The position numbers were made by a program, and so were the translations under genes. The notes below the pieces were generated by a model. That model was given only the letters and a program-made list of their open reading frames with translations. It searched no databases and was not told the DNA's origin. A stretch of DNA of 64,000 bases, taken from the NCBI GenBank assembly GCA_002099365.1, contig MSED01000003.1, positions 682,001-746,000 on the forward strand. The letters run 5' to 3'. Of this stretch, positions 10,908-21,689 are shown one piece after another (the stretch's first letter is position 1; every line of letters begins with the position of its first letter). The stretch comes from Phialophora verrucosa (lineage: Eukaryota > Ascomycota > Eurotiomycetes > Chaetothyriales > Herpotrichiellaceae).

Positions 10908-12199
10908 GTTGGCTGGTGTGTTAGCTTCGCCTGTTGGTGCTCATCACTTCGGCGCCGTCCTTTCTTATGACTCTTCCGCTGGAGACGGGGGTACGCAAAC
11001 AATTACAAACCCGCAGTCAAGAGCGCGCGTATGTGGAAAATCATGAGGGAGAAGAAGGGTAACTTAGCGAACCTCGTAGAGGTCGGTAGCCGATGCGCAT
11101 GCCTCTTTCCGCCAACAGGATTGCCTCCTGCACGTCCACTTGGACGCATAGTGACCGGATAGCGGCAACGGCTATTGCCCAGTGACGCCAACAGGCTAAT
11201 CCAATGCAACAAGGGGAGGAAGCATCAATTGCAGCATCTAGGCAAGGTGTGACTCTAAGCGGACAATCCGTGTTTTCCGTTAACCAGTCAGACTGTTGTA
11301 GAGCTCGCCTTCGCGGACTATTGACCGAGACGCACGCTCTGATTGTCCGTTTCTGCTTCCTCTGCCCTGGATTTTCAATGCTCATTCAAGCGATCCGCGA
11401 ATGGCAGGCGTCGATGACCCGACAGTGGAGAAGTCATGATCGCCACAATCCTTTCGCCCGAGATCTCGCCGCAACCCACTCGACTCGGATTCTACAAGAA
11501 TGTCTCATCCCCACGAGTACGAGGACAAAAGCAGCAATGATGATATCTCCGTGGAAAATTATTAATACAAGTCAGCCTTGCCCCAGCTGACCTTCAATTG
11601 CTCTGGACGGTCCGGGGAGGTGATTGCGTCTCCTGAGGCAGTATCTGTTCTCTACCCATGCAGACATTGGTGGAGGCATATAGCCGGTATCGGTGAGATT
11701 CAGGGATGTTTCCGCCTGCTACTCGATCAACAAAGCACGCCCTCCCGTGACATCTAACCCACACGTGGACCGTCATGTTCCTCTCGCCCTTCATTCGTGG
11801 TACCTCCGACGTTGCTCCAGCGCGAGTAGGCGAGATGGTGGTGACGAACCACCGACAGAAAGTACAGAAATGAATGACTCAGAGCGAGGTACGAACATGT
11901 GCTCACAAGACGCCATCTCGACTTCTCTTTTTCACATGGTATCTATTTGTGGCCCATGTCGCTCGTCATAAGCGGTATTTGATCGTTTCTAGACTCTGCG
12001 TCGTGACAATGACCAGCACGAGACACCACCACAAGCAACACTGTGAAACGTATTGGACAGTCTCCACAACAAACCCCAAGCACAGATTTTGTATATCCAA
12101 GCCTCATTGATTCCTACACATCCAAGTCGCCGATGCAAGCCGTGATCCAGTTTCAATCCCCATATCGAGTCAGCCATGTGATGCAAGATCAAAATGTTA
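10908..12199. other. intergenic, no supported gene
   Basis: 1.3 kb containing the promoter of the MFS pump and the 3' flank of the phospholipase gene. Short frames on both strands show no domain and no splice-linked partner. Confidence 0.5.
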
Positions 12200-14202
12200 T
12201 TACAAAGCATGATAGCCTAAGACCGCGGCGGCCGCAGCAACAACCCACCTGGGTAGCGACCTTGAACCCTTACTCTCAAGGCTCACTGTCTGGAATGACG
12301 GCTCAGGATTGTAAGCGCTCGGCTCCGTTGCATTCAGAGTGCCATCCCAGCAGAACCGGTCGAAGCACTGTGTGCAAGCCTGGGGTGCCTGAGTGTTGGT
12401 GCGTTCCAGGCTGCGGCTCAATATGGCACAGGCCACGCACGTAGGCCAGGTCTCGTCACGGGTGCCATTTGCCATGTTGGCAACGTTGAAGCCGTTCAAG
12501 ATGATAGCGTCACGCTGAGTGTTGTTGGTCGAGAACTGGAAGGTGGAGATGTTGCTGAATACCACATACGGAGAGTTTGGTATGTAGACTACCAACGGAG
12601 GTGTGACGGTGCCTCCGGTGAAATTCGAGGTGTCGCAGCCAAAGAATGTTGGCCGTGTATTGAGACCAAGGTTGACAAACGTGTTTACGTCCGGAATGGT
12701 AGGGAACGCAGTGCCATTCGCGATATCGCTGATCGAGCGCTCGTAGGTGGCGACCAGCGATGTTCCGTTGGGCCAGTTATAATTGGTGTCGGCGGACGAA
12801 TCGACAGCGAAGATAATATCGACGTTTCGAGTTGGCTGAATCAGTGGATGGAGGGGAATGTTTTGCAGGTCTTCACCACCGTCGACAAGCGTCAGCCGAG
12901 TTGAACCAGCACCAGGGTTTGTTTCGGGATTGTAGTGGAAGAATGGATTCGGAGTGTAGTCAGCGATGTCGTTGTTATCGGCACCGAGATCTTGTAAAAA
13001 GTCTCCAATCAAATTCCTCAAGGTGTCGGGAATATCGGTGTTATTAAGCTGGAGGATAAACTGGTTGAAGAGAGTAGACGAAGTGCCCATGAGATATCCC
13101 GCATTGTCGAATCCAACGACACATCTGTCATCTGACGGTACGCGACCAGCTGTGAAATTGGTTCCCAAATGGTTCAATGGGACGAAACCAAACGCTGTGG
13201 GATCCCATGTGCCCATCTCGAAGGGGTTAAATTCGAAAATAGTGGTATTGCCTGAAATGAGCTTTTCACCCGGGGCTCGGGAGTCCGCAATAATGATCGG
13301 ATAAGGAGTGTCTGCACTGATGAACGGCTGTGAGATACCAATGGAAGACCAAGTGTAGGCAGAGCCGCCCGCGGTGGCGTTAATCAATTGGTAGGAAAGA
13401 GCACGACCCCAGAGATCGGTTAGGGACGTGTCAAAACCGGCGTCCGCTTTCCCGTCAACATCGCTCACCAGATCTGCGTAGTATTCGGCGGTGTTGAAGA
13501 TCTGAATGCCGCTCTTCTCGGGCCCCTCAAGCACACTGTTGCCGAATTCGTAAACCGAACCACTGGTCTCAGCCTGTAGCGCACCGATTGTTGTGAAATT
13601 ATTGATGTATATGGACCCGAGAAGCCACGAGCCGCCACTTAGCCCGGAAAGATACGTGGCCGATTGTAGCAGTCCACCAAGCTTTCCGTCACCAGTGTTG
13701 TTGGCTGTGCGGGAGTCGAAGGCCTTGATGGCACCCGCGCCATTCATAAGCGCTCGCCAGCCGCCGCCCGACACTGCAATGCCAATATTTGGTAGTGCGG
13801 AGACATTGTTGGAATGGGTGTCAATGTATTGACCCGCGTTGAACCCATCAATATCCAGGCGATTTAACAGCTCCCGCAGGGGAGTTAGAGTCTTATTTCT
13901 TCTCTCTTGCAGCCACCGTGTCTCGTTTTGTGAGAGGGACGCGGCACTTCTCACCACTGGCCGATTCACAGGGCAGTTTTGAAAGGAGGGAGTGTAGCCT
14001 CGGGGCGAGTTTGGTAGGCTTCGACGGAGGTTTTCCACCGCGATCAAGGAGTCAACGTACGCATTCTCGGCAGGAATGGCGTTTGCTGTCGGCGATGTCA
14101 GGATTTTGTCAATCTCGATATTGCATGTTGAAATTGTTATTGCTTACCAGACACTTCAGCGGCGAGGACGCTGGCGACTGTGGCCAGTAAAGAAATCTTC
14201 AT
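12200..14202 (-). CDS. plb: lysophospholipase / phospholipase B, secreted and GPI-anchored type
   Basis: Two exons, 14148-14202 and 12200-14085, are separated by a 62-nt intron (GTAAGC...GACAG) and give 646 residues. The first exon encodes only the signal peptide (MKISLLATVASVLAAEVS). The catalytic domain has the cPLA2/PLB signatures: 'GIAVSGGGWRALMNGAG' near residues 120-136 (oxyanion hole), the nucleophile motif 'YLSGLSGGSWLLGS' with Ser about residue 168, and 'LVDGGEDLQNIPLHPLI' with the catalytic Asp. N-glycosylation sites are frequent. The C-terminus ends in a hydrophobic tail ('WVVAAAAAVLGYHAL') after a Ser-rich stretch, as in GPI-anchored fungal PLBs. The enzyme removes acyl chains from phospholipids and lysophospholipids at the cell surface. 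Without the first exon the protein would lack its secretion signal. Confidence 0.92.
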
Positions 14203-15079
14203 GATGGTGGTCGCGTGAGGAGGATCTCAGAGGCGAGGGGCGGCAACAGTGTACACAAGGGCTAGGAAATATACGTGGACAAACCAACTGATTCACTTGC
14301 CTCACCTCAACCGCGTCACTCAGATGGCGGTGCTATGCGGGATTTCATACCACTATGTATGTCCGTCAATAAGAGTATACTTTTCCGGAAGGCTGAGGGA
14401 GGCATTTGTGCAAGGCGAGCTGAAAGCCATTTCCACAATTTCCACCCAGGTGGGCCGAGATAGAAAGACAGATGATGTCAACACAAGTCGCCTTCCCCAG
14501 TGAGCAAATCATAAACTCCAGGGGATTCTCTGCTTGGGGCTTTGGGACCAGTCAAGCCGAACGGCCAAGGCAAACAGTGAGGCTCCTCCATCCGGTCGAT
14601 CCGTATACAGTGCTCTGTCCGGGTAAGAGGAGTGGTTGGAACAAACGAAGAAATATGAACGGGCTGCACAGTCAGAGAGGCACGCAACCCTAAATCCTTC
14701 GCGCAGGGCCGAATCGCAACAATTTCCAGGTGTGGCTGCATGCGTCGCCACAGCCAAATAGGCGAGCTGGGACTTCGTTGGGGCCGCCCAAGGCGTCGAT
14801 AGCCTCAAGAATAGACTTCATTTTAGCCTGTTTGGGGGCCTTCCGGGCTGACATCCAGACTTCAATGGGCGCAGGGGAGCAGTTCAGCGTTACAGGCGGG
14901 GTATTAGGCACCACAATAACATTTTATGCTTGCTGCACAACATACTCGTATTCGAAAAAGGTAACTCGTACTCGTCTCCCCGTACTCGGTCCAGGGCACC
15001 AGAGCCACGTTATTCGGCTGCCTCCACATTGACATGTCACCACCGAGTGCGTCATCTGCTGATTGATCGCCGTTTCATC
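14203..15079. other. intergenic, no supported gene
   Basis: Promoter side of the phospholipase gene and 3' flank of the ComA-family gene. It contains short repeats of the ACTCGTA/CTCGTACTCG kind near 14944-14990. No coding frame is supported. Confidence 0.5.
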
Positions 15080-16036
15080 TCACTCTCTGTAGCTCACAAT
15101 TTTACCAAAGGTGTCCGCCATGCCCCAAATGCCTTGCCTCAGGCAGGTCAGTTGCACAATCTGCGAGTGGTCGACGAACAGATTGACGTCGATGCCAAAC
15201 TCACGGACGTACCAATTGAACACGGCGGGTTCAGCTGCCTCGAACATGACCTTTTCCTGGGGCAGGTCTCGCAGAATGGCTTGGATCACATCTGTCCGCC
15301 AGCTCTTCACGTTCTCGGTGATACCCTCGCTCTCAATCATCATTCTTTCCACTCCAGCATCGATGAACTTTTTGCCAAGGTTAATGACTTTGGCCGGGTC
15401 AGAGGTCCCTGTGGCTTCCAACTCCTCCGCAGATGTATCACCTCCGGCGCCAAATTGGATGCCGAGCTCTGGTTTTGCCTTCATCCCCATACTGTGTACC
15501 TTGTCCACCAAGCGCAGCCAGTCATCGGGCGGGAATGACAAGAATCCAGAAGATATCTCGATCACATCGAAGCCCAGATCCTTGCATTTACGGAGATACT
15601 TCTCTACCACCGCATTCGAATCAGGTTGAGTGAGCACATGCTCCATCCAACCCCCAGTGCTGACGTAGACTTGATGCTCGTGGGCCAGGTCAATGAGCTC
15701 CCGGACACTCTCCTCAGGCATTAACGAGAAGCTGCCTCCCGCAAACTTGAGGCCATCGACGTGGTAGCCCATCGTCTCCAGGACATCTTGAAGGTGCCTC
15801 TTCCCGTATGAAGAGTAGTATGGGCCCCGGATTTCTGTGACCCCCTTGGTCCGAGGCTTTGGTGTCCGCGGATTGTGCCTTATGAACCCAAAACCATTCT
15901 CTTTGTCCTGCAGGAGTGTTTGTACTTGATTCTGGACAGGATTGGTGGACAGGAAGCGGTGCAGCTGCGGGACTCGAGTTCCAATGGTTGGTCTAGCTGC
16001 TTTACCGAGAAGACTGACGGCGGCTTTGGTTGCCAT
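15080..16036 (-). CDS. phosphosulfolactate synthase (ComA) family protein, probably mitochondrial
   Basis: A single exon of 318 residues from the ATG at 16036; the frame extends upstream only through a GTG. Residues 1-35 (MATKAAVSLLGKAARPTIGT, then RVPQLHRFLSTNP) are rich in Arg, Lys and Ser without acidic residues, like a mitochondrial presequence. The remainder is a TIM-barrel-like ComA domain: 'TEIRGPYYSSYGKRHLQDVL', 'VDGLKFAGGSFSLMP', 'YVSTGGWMEHVL', 'DVIEISSGFLSFP', 'KPELGIQFGAGG' and 'MIESEGITENV'. In methanogens ComA adds sulfite to phosphoenolpyruvate in coenzyme M synthesis. Fungi do not make coenzyme M, and the plant relative HSA32 is linked to heat-stress memory, so the fungal reaction is unknown. 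The 3' neighbour on the same strand is the phospholipase, and dph2 lies 312 bp upstream; no pathway link is apparent. Confidence 0.85.
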   Translation of the reverse strand: MATKAAVSLLGKAARPTIGTRVPQLHRFLSTNPVQNQVQTLLQDKENGFGFIRHNPRTPKPRTKGVTEIRGPYYSSYGKRHLQDVLETMGYHVDGLKFAGGSFSLMPEESVRELIDLAHEHQVYVSTGGWMEHVLTQPDSNAVVEKYLRKCKDLGFDVIEISSGFLSFPPDDWLRLVDKVHSMGMKAKPELGIQFGAGGDTSAEELEATGTSDPAKVINLGKKFIDAGVERMMIESEGITENVKSWRTDVIQAILRDLPQEKVMFEAAEPAVFNWYVREFGIDVNLFVDHSQIVQLTCLRQGIWGMADTFGKIVSYRE

Positions 16037-16348
16037 GGTGTTAGGAAGTGTCCCTTTGGTCGCAATATGCACAAGATTCGTGAACTTCGTCTTGCACGCT
16101 GATAGAGCTCGAAGGATACCCAGGCGGAGTGAGCTGTTTATCAGATAGAGCCTGGGGAGCTTATCAGTGAGGGACAGCCAACTTGTTTGACATCACGGCT
16201 TATGGATCTGCAGCTTCGCTAGGAAGTTGCCGTGCAGAGCACGTCCTTGGGTGATACTGACTGCGTGCGATCCACTCGTACCGGGGTCGGCGCTCTTCGG
16301 ATATGACATCCGCATGACGTAGCCCCTTCCGACCGATGTTTCCAATGA
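16037..16348. other. short intergenic region between ComA-family gene and dph2
   Basis: 312 bp that must contain the ComA-family promoter and the dph2 3' end. Nothing else is recognised. Confidence 0.5.
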
Positions 16349-18085
16349 TCAAGTTCTCAACCCATCTTCACCGACCGTGTATCCGCTCGCAACGCCTGTC
16401 CTGCCTTCTTCAATAAGATCGCCCACTTGGGCCTCGTCTTCCTCGTACTGGACATCGAAGTCACTGCCTAAGCCACGCCAAGAGCGCTTCTGGGCGAGAT
16501 AGTCAGCCCCAGGGGAGGCGATGCCGTTGACACTGATCAGAGTGCCCTTTGATTTCTTGGTGAGTGCAGTGGAGTTTTGAGCAGAGGTCCTGTTAATTTG
16601 CGTGCCGGATGTTTGAATGGCAGGTCGACTTCTTCGCATTGGTCGTGTACGTGAGACGTATCGTCCCGTTCGGAGGTCGAATTCGGGCGGTTCGTCCTCT
16701 GACTCGGAATCCATATCAATCTCGCCATCGCGAATGTCATCGGCTTCGTTGTCAATTGGTCCATTTTGCCGTTCTGATACTCCTGCTCCCTCTTGCTCCC
16801 TCCTGCTCTCCGCGGCTTCCAGCACACGCTGGAAATCTGCTCTCCATTCGCCTGTCCAAACCCTGCTTTCATCGCCCACCAGCGCCATCTCCAACTCAAA
16901 TGGTGTAATTACTGGCCTGAAAAAATCCCTGCTATCCACGAGCGAACTCTCCCAGCAACCGATGACAACCCATCCGCCAATCTCCGAGAAGTTTGCTAGC
17001 TTGGCCGGGTTGAGTTTGCCGACCACGAAGAGATAGGACTTTTTGCCGGCGCGGGAGACCAGAGATTGGATATGCGATAGCATCGAGAGGTAGTTTTTGA
17101 CAGAAAGGGTGTTGATTAGAATGCCCCATGCGGAAACTGTGGTGAGTGATGTGATGAGTGCGTAACGACGGCGTAGGAGTAGGGACGTGGAAGTTTCCAG
17201 GCTGACCGATGATATCGAAGCTGGATTCCTGCTGGTGACACTACTGATTGGGTAGATTCTGATACTTGCCATTCGGGAATGGAGTGTCAGGAGAAGGGAA
17301 GTTGGCGGATCAGAGATATGGAAGAGACTCCAGTCTGACAAAGACGAGGGGTTTCCAGAAACCGAACTTGGCACTGTGCGATTCGGAATTACCGACGATG
17401 GGTCGTGGACAATCGAAGCTGCAAATAGATTCGAGTAACCGAGTCGCTCGAGATTATCGAACAGTTGCTGGACATGAGCGGCGAACGGAACATCAGCTGT
17501 CAAGACCACCTTGGCAGCCAGGTCCGGGAAGGCCATCTGGAATGACTTGACCACATCACTTAGGTCCAAGTCCACAGTAGTGTATATATGAAGGACCGGA
17601 AGCCTCGCGGTCGGAGACAAGCAAGCTCTGCCGTAGTGGACCACTGCATCTGCGTCGACATGCTCGGCTGCAATCTCATCAACGCAACACGATCCGTAAG
17701 ACGTGTCGCCGAGGATGGTGAGTTTGACAGGCTTTGCGTCCTCAATTGAAAGTTCGGATACCAAGCCTTCATTGACATCTACCGAGCTCTTAGTGGTGCC
17801 ACTCTGATCCATGGTGCCCGGCTTCGCTTTTTCTGACAACCCCCGGCTCAACAGCTGGTAGACCCGGGCGGAATGTGGCAGCATTTGATCGGGAAATTGC
17901 AGTGCCACCCGCTTCCACCTGCGCTGCCTGATCTCGTCGATGGTCCTGCCAATTTCATACCTCGTCTTTATCTGCTCGTCAGATAGGGCTTCCGGCAGAA
18001 CTTGTGGCGTGTCCACAACTGTCTCGGTCAATATATGCGTGTCGGGAGTGGACAGTATAGGCGCTGCCGTCAGTTCTTCAGCCAT
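16349..18085 (-). CDS. dph2: 2-(3-amino-3-carboxypropyl)histidine synthase subunit Dph2
   Basis: A single exon of 578 residues. With Dph1, Dph2 forms the iron-sulfur enzyme that transfers the 3-amino-3-carboxypropyl group of S-adenosylmethionine to the modified histidine of elongation factor 2, the first step of diphthamide synthesis in the cytosol. Visible family signatures are 'RRWKRVALQFPDQMLPHSARVY' (quoted in part), 'LGDTSYGSCCVDEIAAEH' with Cys in the first domain, 'VVHYGRACLSPTARLPVLHI', and near the end 'WVVIGCWESSLVDSRDFFRP' with a Cys followed by 'VITPFELEMAL'. The tail after residue ~440 is acidic and low-complexity, and ends with 'QKRSWRGLGSDF' and a glycine-containing segment. 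The length fits fungal Dph2. Confidence 0.92.
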   Translation of the reverse strand: MAEELTAAPILSTPDTHILTETVVDTPQVLPEALSDEQIKTRYEIGRTIDEIRQRRWKRVALQFPDQMLPHSARVYQLLSRGLSEKAKPGTMDQSGTTKSSVDVNEGLVSELSIEDAKPVKLTILGDTSYGSCCVDEIAAEHVDADAVVHYGRACLSPTARLPVLHIYTTVDLDLSDVVKSFQMAFPDLAAKVVLTADVPFAAHVQQLFDNLERLGYSNLFAASIVHDPSSVIPNRTVPSSVSGNPSSLSDWSLFHISDPPTSLLLTLHSRMASIRIYPISSVTSRNPASISSVSLETSTSLLLRRRYALITSLTTVSAWGILINTLSVKNYLSMLSHIQSLVSRAGKKSYLFVVGKLNPAKLANFSEIGGWVVIGCWESSLVDSRDFFRPVITPFELEMALVGDESRVWTGEWRADFQRVLEAAESRREQEGAGVSERQNGPIDNEADDIRDGEIDMDSESEDEPPEFDLRTGRYVSRTRPMRRSRPAIQTSGTQINRTSAQNSTALTKKSKGTLISVNGIASPGADYLAQKRSWRGLGSDFDVQYEEDEAQVGDLIEEGRTGVASGYTVGEDGLRT

Positions 18086-18413
18086 GGTCGCGAGCGGAAA
18101 CCCGGGCTTTTTTAATCGACAGCGCGTGAACTCCTATAGATGTCCACCTGGCGAGAAGTACTTGTGGCAGCTGCGGAAACCTAGGAGAAGAAAACCTTTA
18201 TGAAGGCGAGATTTGTTAAGCGTGCTGTCCTTGTGGCGAATCGCCGCTTTTACAAGCTCTTGGCTTGGCAGGGGCGGCGAGGCTGGCAGCCTTGCCTAAT
18301 ACTCAGATACGTACACACATGTGCCCTTGTCGAGTGAAACTCATTTCTTCCCTTCCTTTATATCGCAAGGTGGCTTGTGGTACTGCACACGCTGAATGAC
18401 GGCCATGGCGAGG
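18086..18413. other. intergenic between dph2 and ACS-type permease
   Basis: About 330 bp with the dph2 promoter and the 3' end of the permease gene. Nothing further is recognised. Confidence 0.5.
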
Positions 18414-19973
18414 TCATAGCTGGTACCGGAAGTGGAAACTCTCGTCACCAACTCCGATATCCTCCTTGCCCTCCTGGCCCAACTTCTCTCTACGTGCATT
18501 CTTCGACTTCAGAAGCCACCACAGAGCCATCACTCCGGCGCAACCTAACCCACAGCACGAGATCGCAGTGGCCTGTCCAGTTCGATATCGCGGACTTTCT
18601 CTGTCCAGAATGATCTGTCCGCCGATTATGGAGCCAATGTTGCTGATCGTTTGATTGAATGCGAGTGCAGTTGCGCGCTTGTACCGCGGTCCGATATTTC
18701 CGTTGAGCCAGGCAATATCCAGCACGAGGAGGACATTGCCGAACCCCACAATCAGGAAACAAGCGAAATATTTCACCCCTGCAGGAACATCCCAAGCTAG
18801 GAGGATTGCATAGCCTGCGATGGTGAAAAGAGAGAAGAACAGCATGATGGGCGCACGGCGCTGGGTTCGATCTGCTAACCAGGCAAAGATGAAGACCATT
18901 ACTGTAGCGAAGAGGTAGACTGGAATGGTAAGATACTGAGTCTGGAGTGAGCCATAGCCAAACCCAGTGAGAATTGTCGGACGGAAAATCGACAGAGGGT
19001 GGTAGTAAACACCGGCGCAGAGTTGGATGAAACCAGACAACCAGCAAATCGGCGATTTCAGAGCGGCCACGACATGGGACCACCTGAACGGTACATCTTT
19101 GTCCTGGCTTTCAATTCTCAGGCGGGCGAGGCGCTTTTCTTCGGTGTTGAGGAAGTGTGCTGTTTCTGGAGAGCTGGGAAATAGAAAGAAGCTTGCACAT
19201 GCCCAACAGAAGGAGATGGCTCCTTCGACGAAGAAGATCCACATCCAGCTCGCATAACCATGCACGCCATCTATCTGTGTCAGGGCCCAGGCGAACAGAC
19301 CGCCGAAAGCACCATATAGTGTTATGGCAATGTAGACCGCAGCCGCGCGCTTCGCAATCTCTTCACGCTTCCAGAAGATGGTGACGTAGTAGTTGAGGAC
19401 CGCGAATGAGGCTGCTTCCGTCACGCCAAGGAAAATCCGGCAAGCTATCAGCGAGCCAGCATTGCTCATAAAGCCGGAGAACGTAGTGACGAGGGAGGTC
19501 GAAAGCAGTATGCAGGAGACTGTAGGAGGGAGAAGATGTCAGCCAGAGCCTCGCTAGATGTCCATGGAAGAAGACGTACTTAGCTTGGAAGGCCCGAGTG
19601 GCTTGACGAGGTGTGTGATGGGGATCTCGAAAAAGATGAAGGTCGCGTAGAAGATGGAAACAGCCCCTGACAATCTTATTAGCAAAGACTGCCCCGTCCG
19701 GTCGCTTTCGGACCCATGTCACAAACAGTTGATCTCAGTGCCATTCAAGTGTAGGTCCTGCGGCATACCCGCAACTTTCGCATTCCCCAGGTTCGAGCGA
19801 TCCAAGAAGATCAGGATGTATGAAATGATGATCAATAGGACAATGTGCAAATCCAACTTCCGTATCAAGGCCCTTTCTGCATGGGATTGGATTGATCTGA
19901 GAGTGCCGAATTCGTCGACAGGGGACGGCGCCACAGGCTGGACTGCGTTCTCTGCAGATTTCATCGTCGCCAT
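18414..19973 (-). CDS. MFS permease, anion:cation symporter (Dal5/Tna1-like) family
   Basis: Three exons, 19727-19973, 19580-19666 and 18414-19519, give 479 residues. The first intron uses a non-standard but usable donor GTTTGT with a strong branch site (GCTAAT) and CAG acceptor; the second is GTACGT...CAG. Splicing restores the family phrases 'FLDRSNLGNAKVAGM', 'NWAVSIFYATFIFFEIP' and 'LISCILLSTSLVTTFSGF'. Twelve helices are predicted; 'ACRIFLGVTEAASFAVLNYY' and 'GPRYKRATALAFNQTISNIG' are typical of ACS members. The family imports organic anions such as allantoate, nicotinate, pantothenate or biotin precursors by proton symport; the substrate here is not predictable. I use the ATG at 19973; another in-frame ATG at 20081 would add 36 residues without family character. 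Confidence 0.86.
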
Positions 19974-20806
19974 ATTGTCGACGTATGTGATGTCTGTCAA
20001 GAAATTGTCAGCCAGTTCTGGTTTGATGAGGAGATCAGGCAGTCCGGTGTAAAGGCGAGTGAAGGGAGATATAGACTGCATTCACGCCACTCTGGCAGTG
20101 ACCAGGAAATGCCCTGGCAATCCGCGAGACAGAAGTGTGAATACCCACCCAAAGTAGCCTTCACTACCGCCTCACCATAAGCCCAGTCACATGATACATA
20201 GATCCATTGACTCACCGTGACTCCATTATCTACCTGATAGGAGACTTATTAAGCATATCATCAAGGATACATCAACGGGCATATCTGGCTGCATTCCGTA
20301 GTAGTGCACAATAGATGACCCAAATGGGGCTGCTTTGTCCGGAGATACCATTAAAGAGCGACCTCTATGTCAACTTTGGCTTGTTTTCAGCCTCCCTGAA
20401 GTTTCCTTGTTCCTTGATTTCTTTTCTTTCGGTACGGGGCGTCATTACGAAAGGCTTCTGGATTCGACGCGTCGAGTGAAGGTAACAGAATTGAGAATTC
20501 CATAATGAACCTGCATGAAGCGCAATCCAAGCGCTACGCAACCCTGCTGGGTTGTCTACGATGCAAGGTGTTCGAGAAATATCGAAGGTCTAGGACGCTT
20601 CCACATTATTGTGAAGTTTCGACCAGACAATACTGCTTCAGGCACAGCCAAACGCAGTTGCAATCGAGACACAGAGTCGTCTTGGCGCTTAGTCATCGAC
20701 AAGGGGCAATCATGTGTGAATCGAAATTGCTTTGCCTGTTGGGCCAGCGATTCCTCCTCGCTGGATGCGTCGTCGCTCCTTCATCAAAGCTCATCCATCG
20801 TCAACC
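19974..20806. other. divergent intergenic region
   Basis: This holds the promoters of the ACS-type permease (-) and the small membrane protein gene (+). The frames at 20505-20892 overlap in three phases and are not supported. Confidence 0.5.
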
Positions 20807-21325
20807 ATGTCTGTCTTGCTAGAACTGTATCATGCTATCCAAGCATGTCTCAGCATTTTCGCGGCATTGCTGTCGGCCATGGCAATCTATAACCTCAATC
20901 AGTGGGAACCACAGGCCGAATCTGCGTCACGATTCTCTAATACGGCTGCTCGACAGCTTCACAAGACAAGAACCACACAAACCAGCGGCGCATTAGCCGT
21001 AAGTTTTCTGGCTTGTATCCGTCGACCAGACTGCTAATACTAGCAGACCTTGTTGTCTCTCGTGTCATCGGTGGTATGTGTCGTCACCGCGTCATCCGGA
21101 GCAAACACCACCCCGTTTCTGCTGAGCGCCACGAACACGGGAGCCCTTTACCTAGCGTACACGCACATTGGAAATTTCTGGCGCGACAAAGGCAAAGTGC
21201 CTTTCTCGCAGAATTACAATGACGGTGTGAGGTCTTCGCAACAAATGCTCCAGGTTCTTGGCGGACTGGGCATCAGTTGGGCGGCGACGACGGCGATATA
21301 CCTTTTCAGGGCGGTAGCGTCTTGA
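20807..21325 (+). CDS. small four-helix membrane protein of unknown function
   Basis: Two exons, 20807-20998 and 21047-21325, are separated by a 48-nt intron (GTAAGT, branch TGCTAATAC, acceptor AGCAG) and give 156 residues. The ATG sits in a good context (TCAACCATGT). Hydrophobic segments lie at about residues 10-32, 63-80, 84-105 and 133-153, with a charged loop ('NFWRDKGKVPFSQNYNDGVR') between the last two, so a small multi-pass membrane protein is likely. I recognise no family. It lies 364 bp upstream of the maleylacetate reductase gene on the same strand; that adjacency is the only hint to function. Confidence 0.7.
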
Positions 21326-21689
21326 AGCGACGAATGTCACCGAGTGAGGCTTGGTCAGCCGGTAATGAGCTGCTGGTCATCCTCCAAACTTTCGGATAAA
21401 GACTCTGATCCAGCGCCCGACTAGGCTCTTCCAGGTGGTGGGGTTTCTGGAGTTTCGGTGCATTTCCCGGCATTGCCCCACGAAGATGATGAACCAGCCA
21501 AATCCCTGTTCCGACGCTGCGTCCTTGGTTCCGCGCTCTCGCTCGTTCAGAAAAGACTCCGGGGACCCATTTCGTCGTCGTCCTCACTACATCTCGAGTT
21601 CGATCTGCTGATTTCCAGCTCTTGTCACATCATAGCGAAGATACTTCCATCCTCCACGCCACGCGAAACAAACAAGATTCCCTCACGAT
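21326..21689. other. short intergenic region upstream of maleylacetate reductase
   Basis: 364 bp between co-oriented genes. It presumably holds the reductase promoter; no clear motif was identified. Confidence 0.5.

Noticed and set aside
19974..20081. N-terminal extension of the ACS permease from the ATG at 20081
   Set aside because: The added 36 residues show no family character and the ATG at 19973 precedes the typical N-terminus; not excluded.
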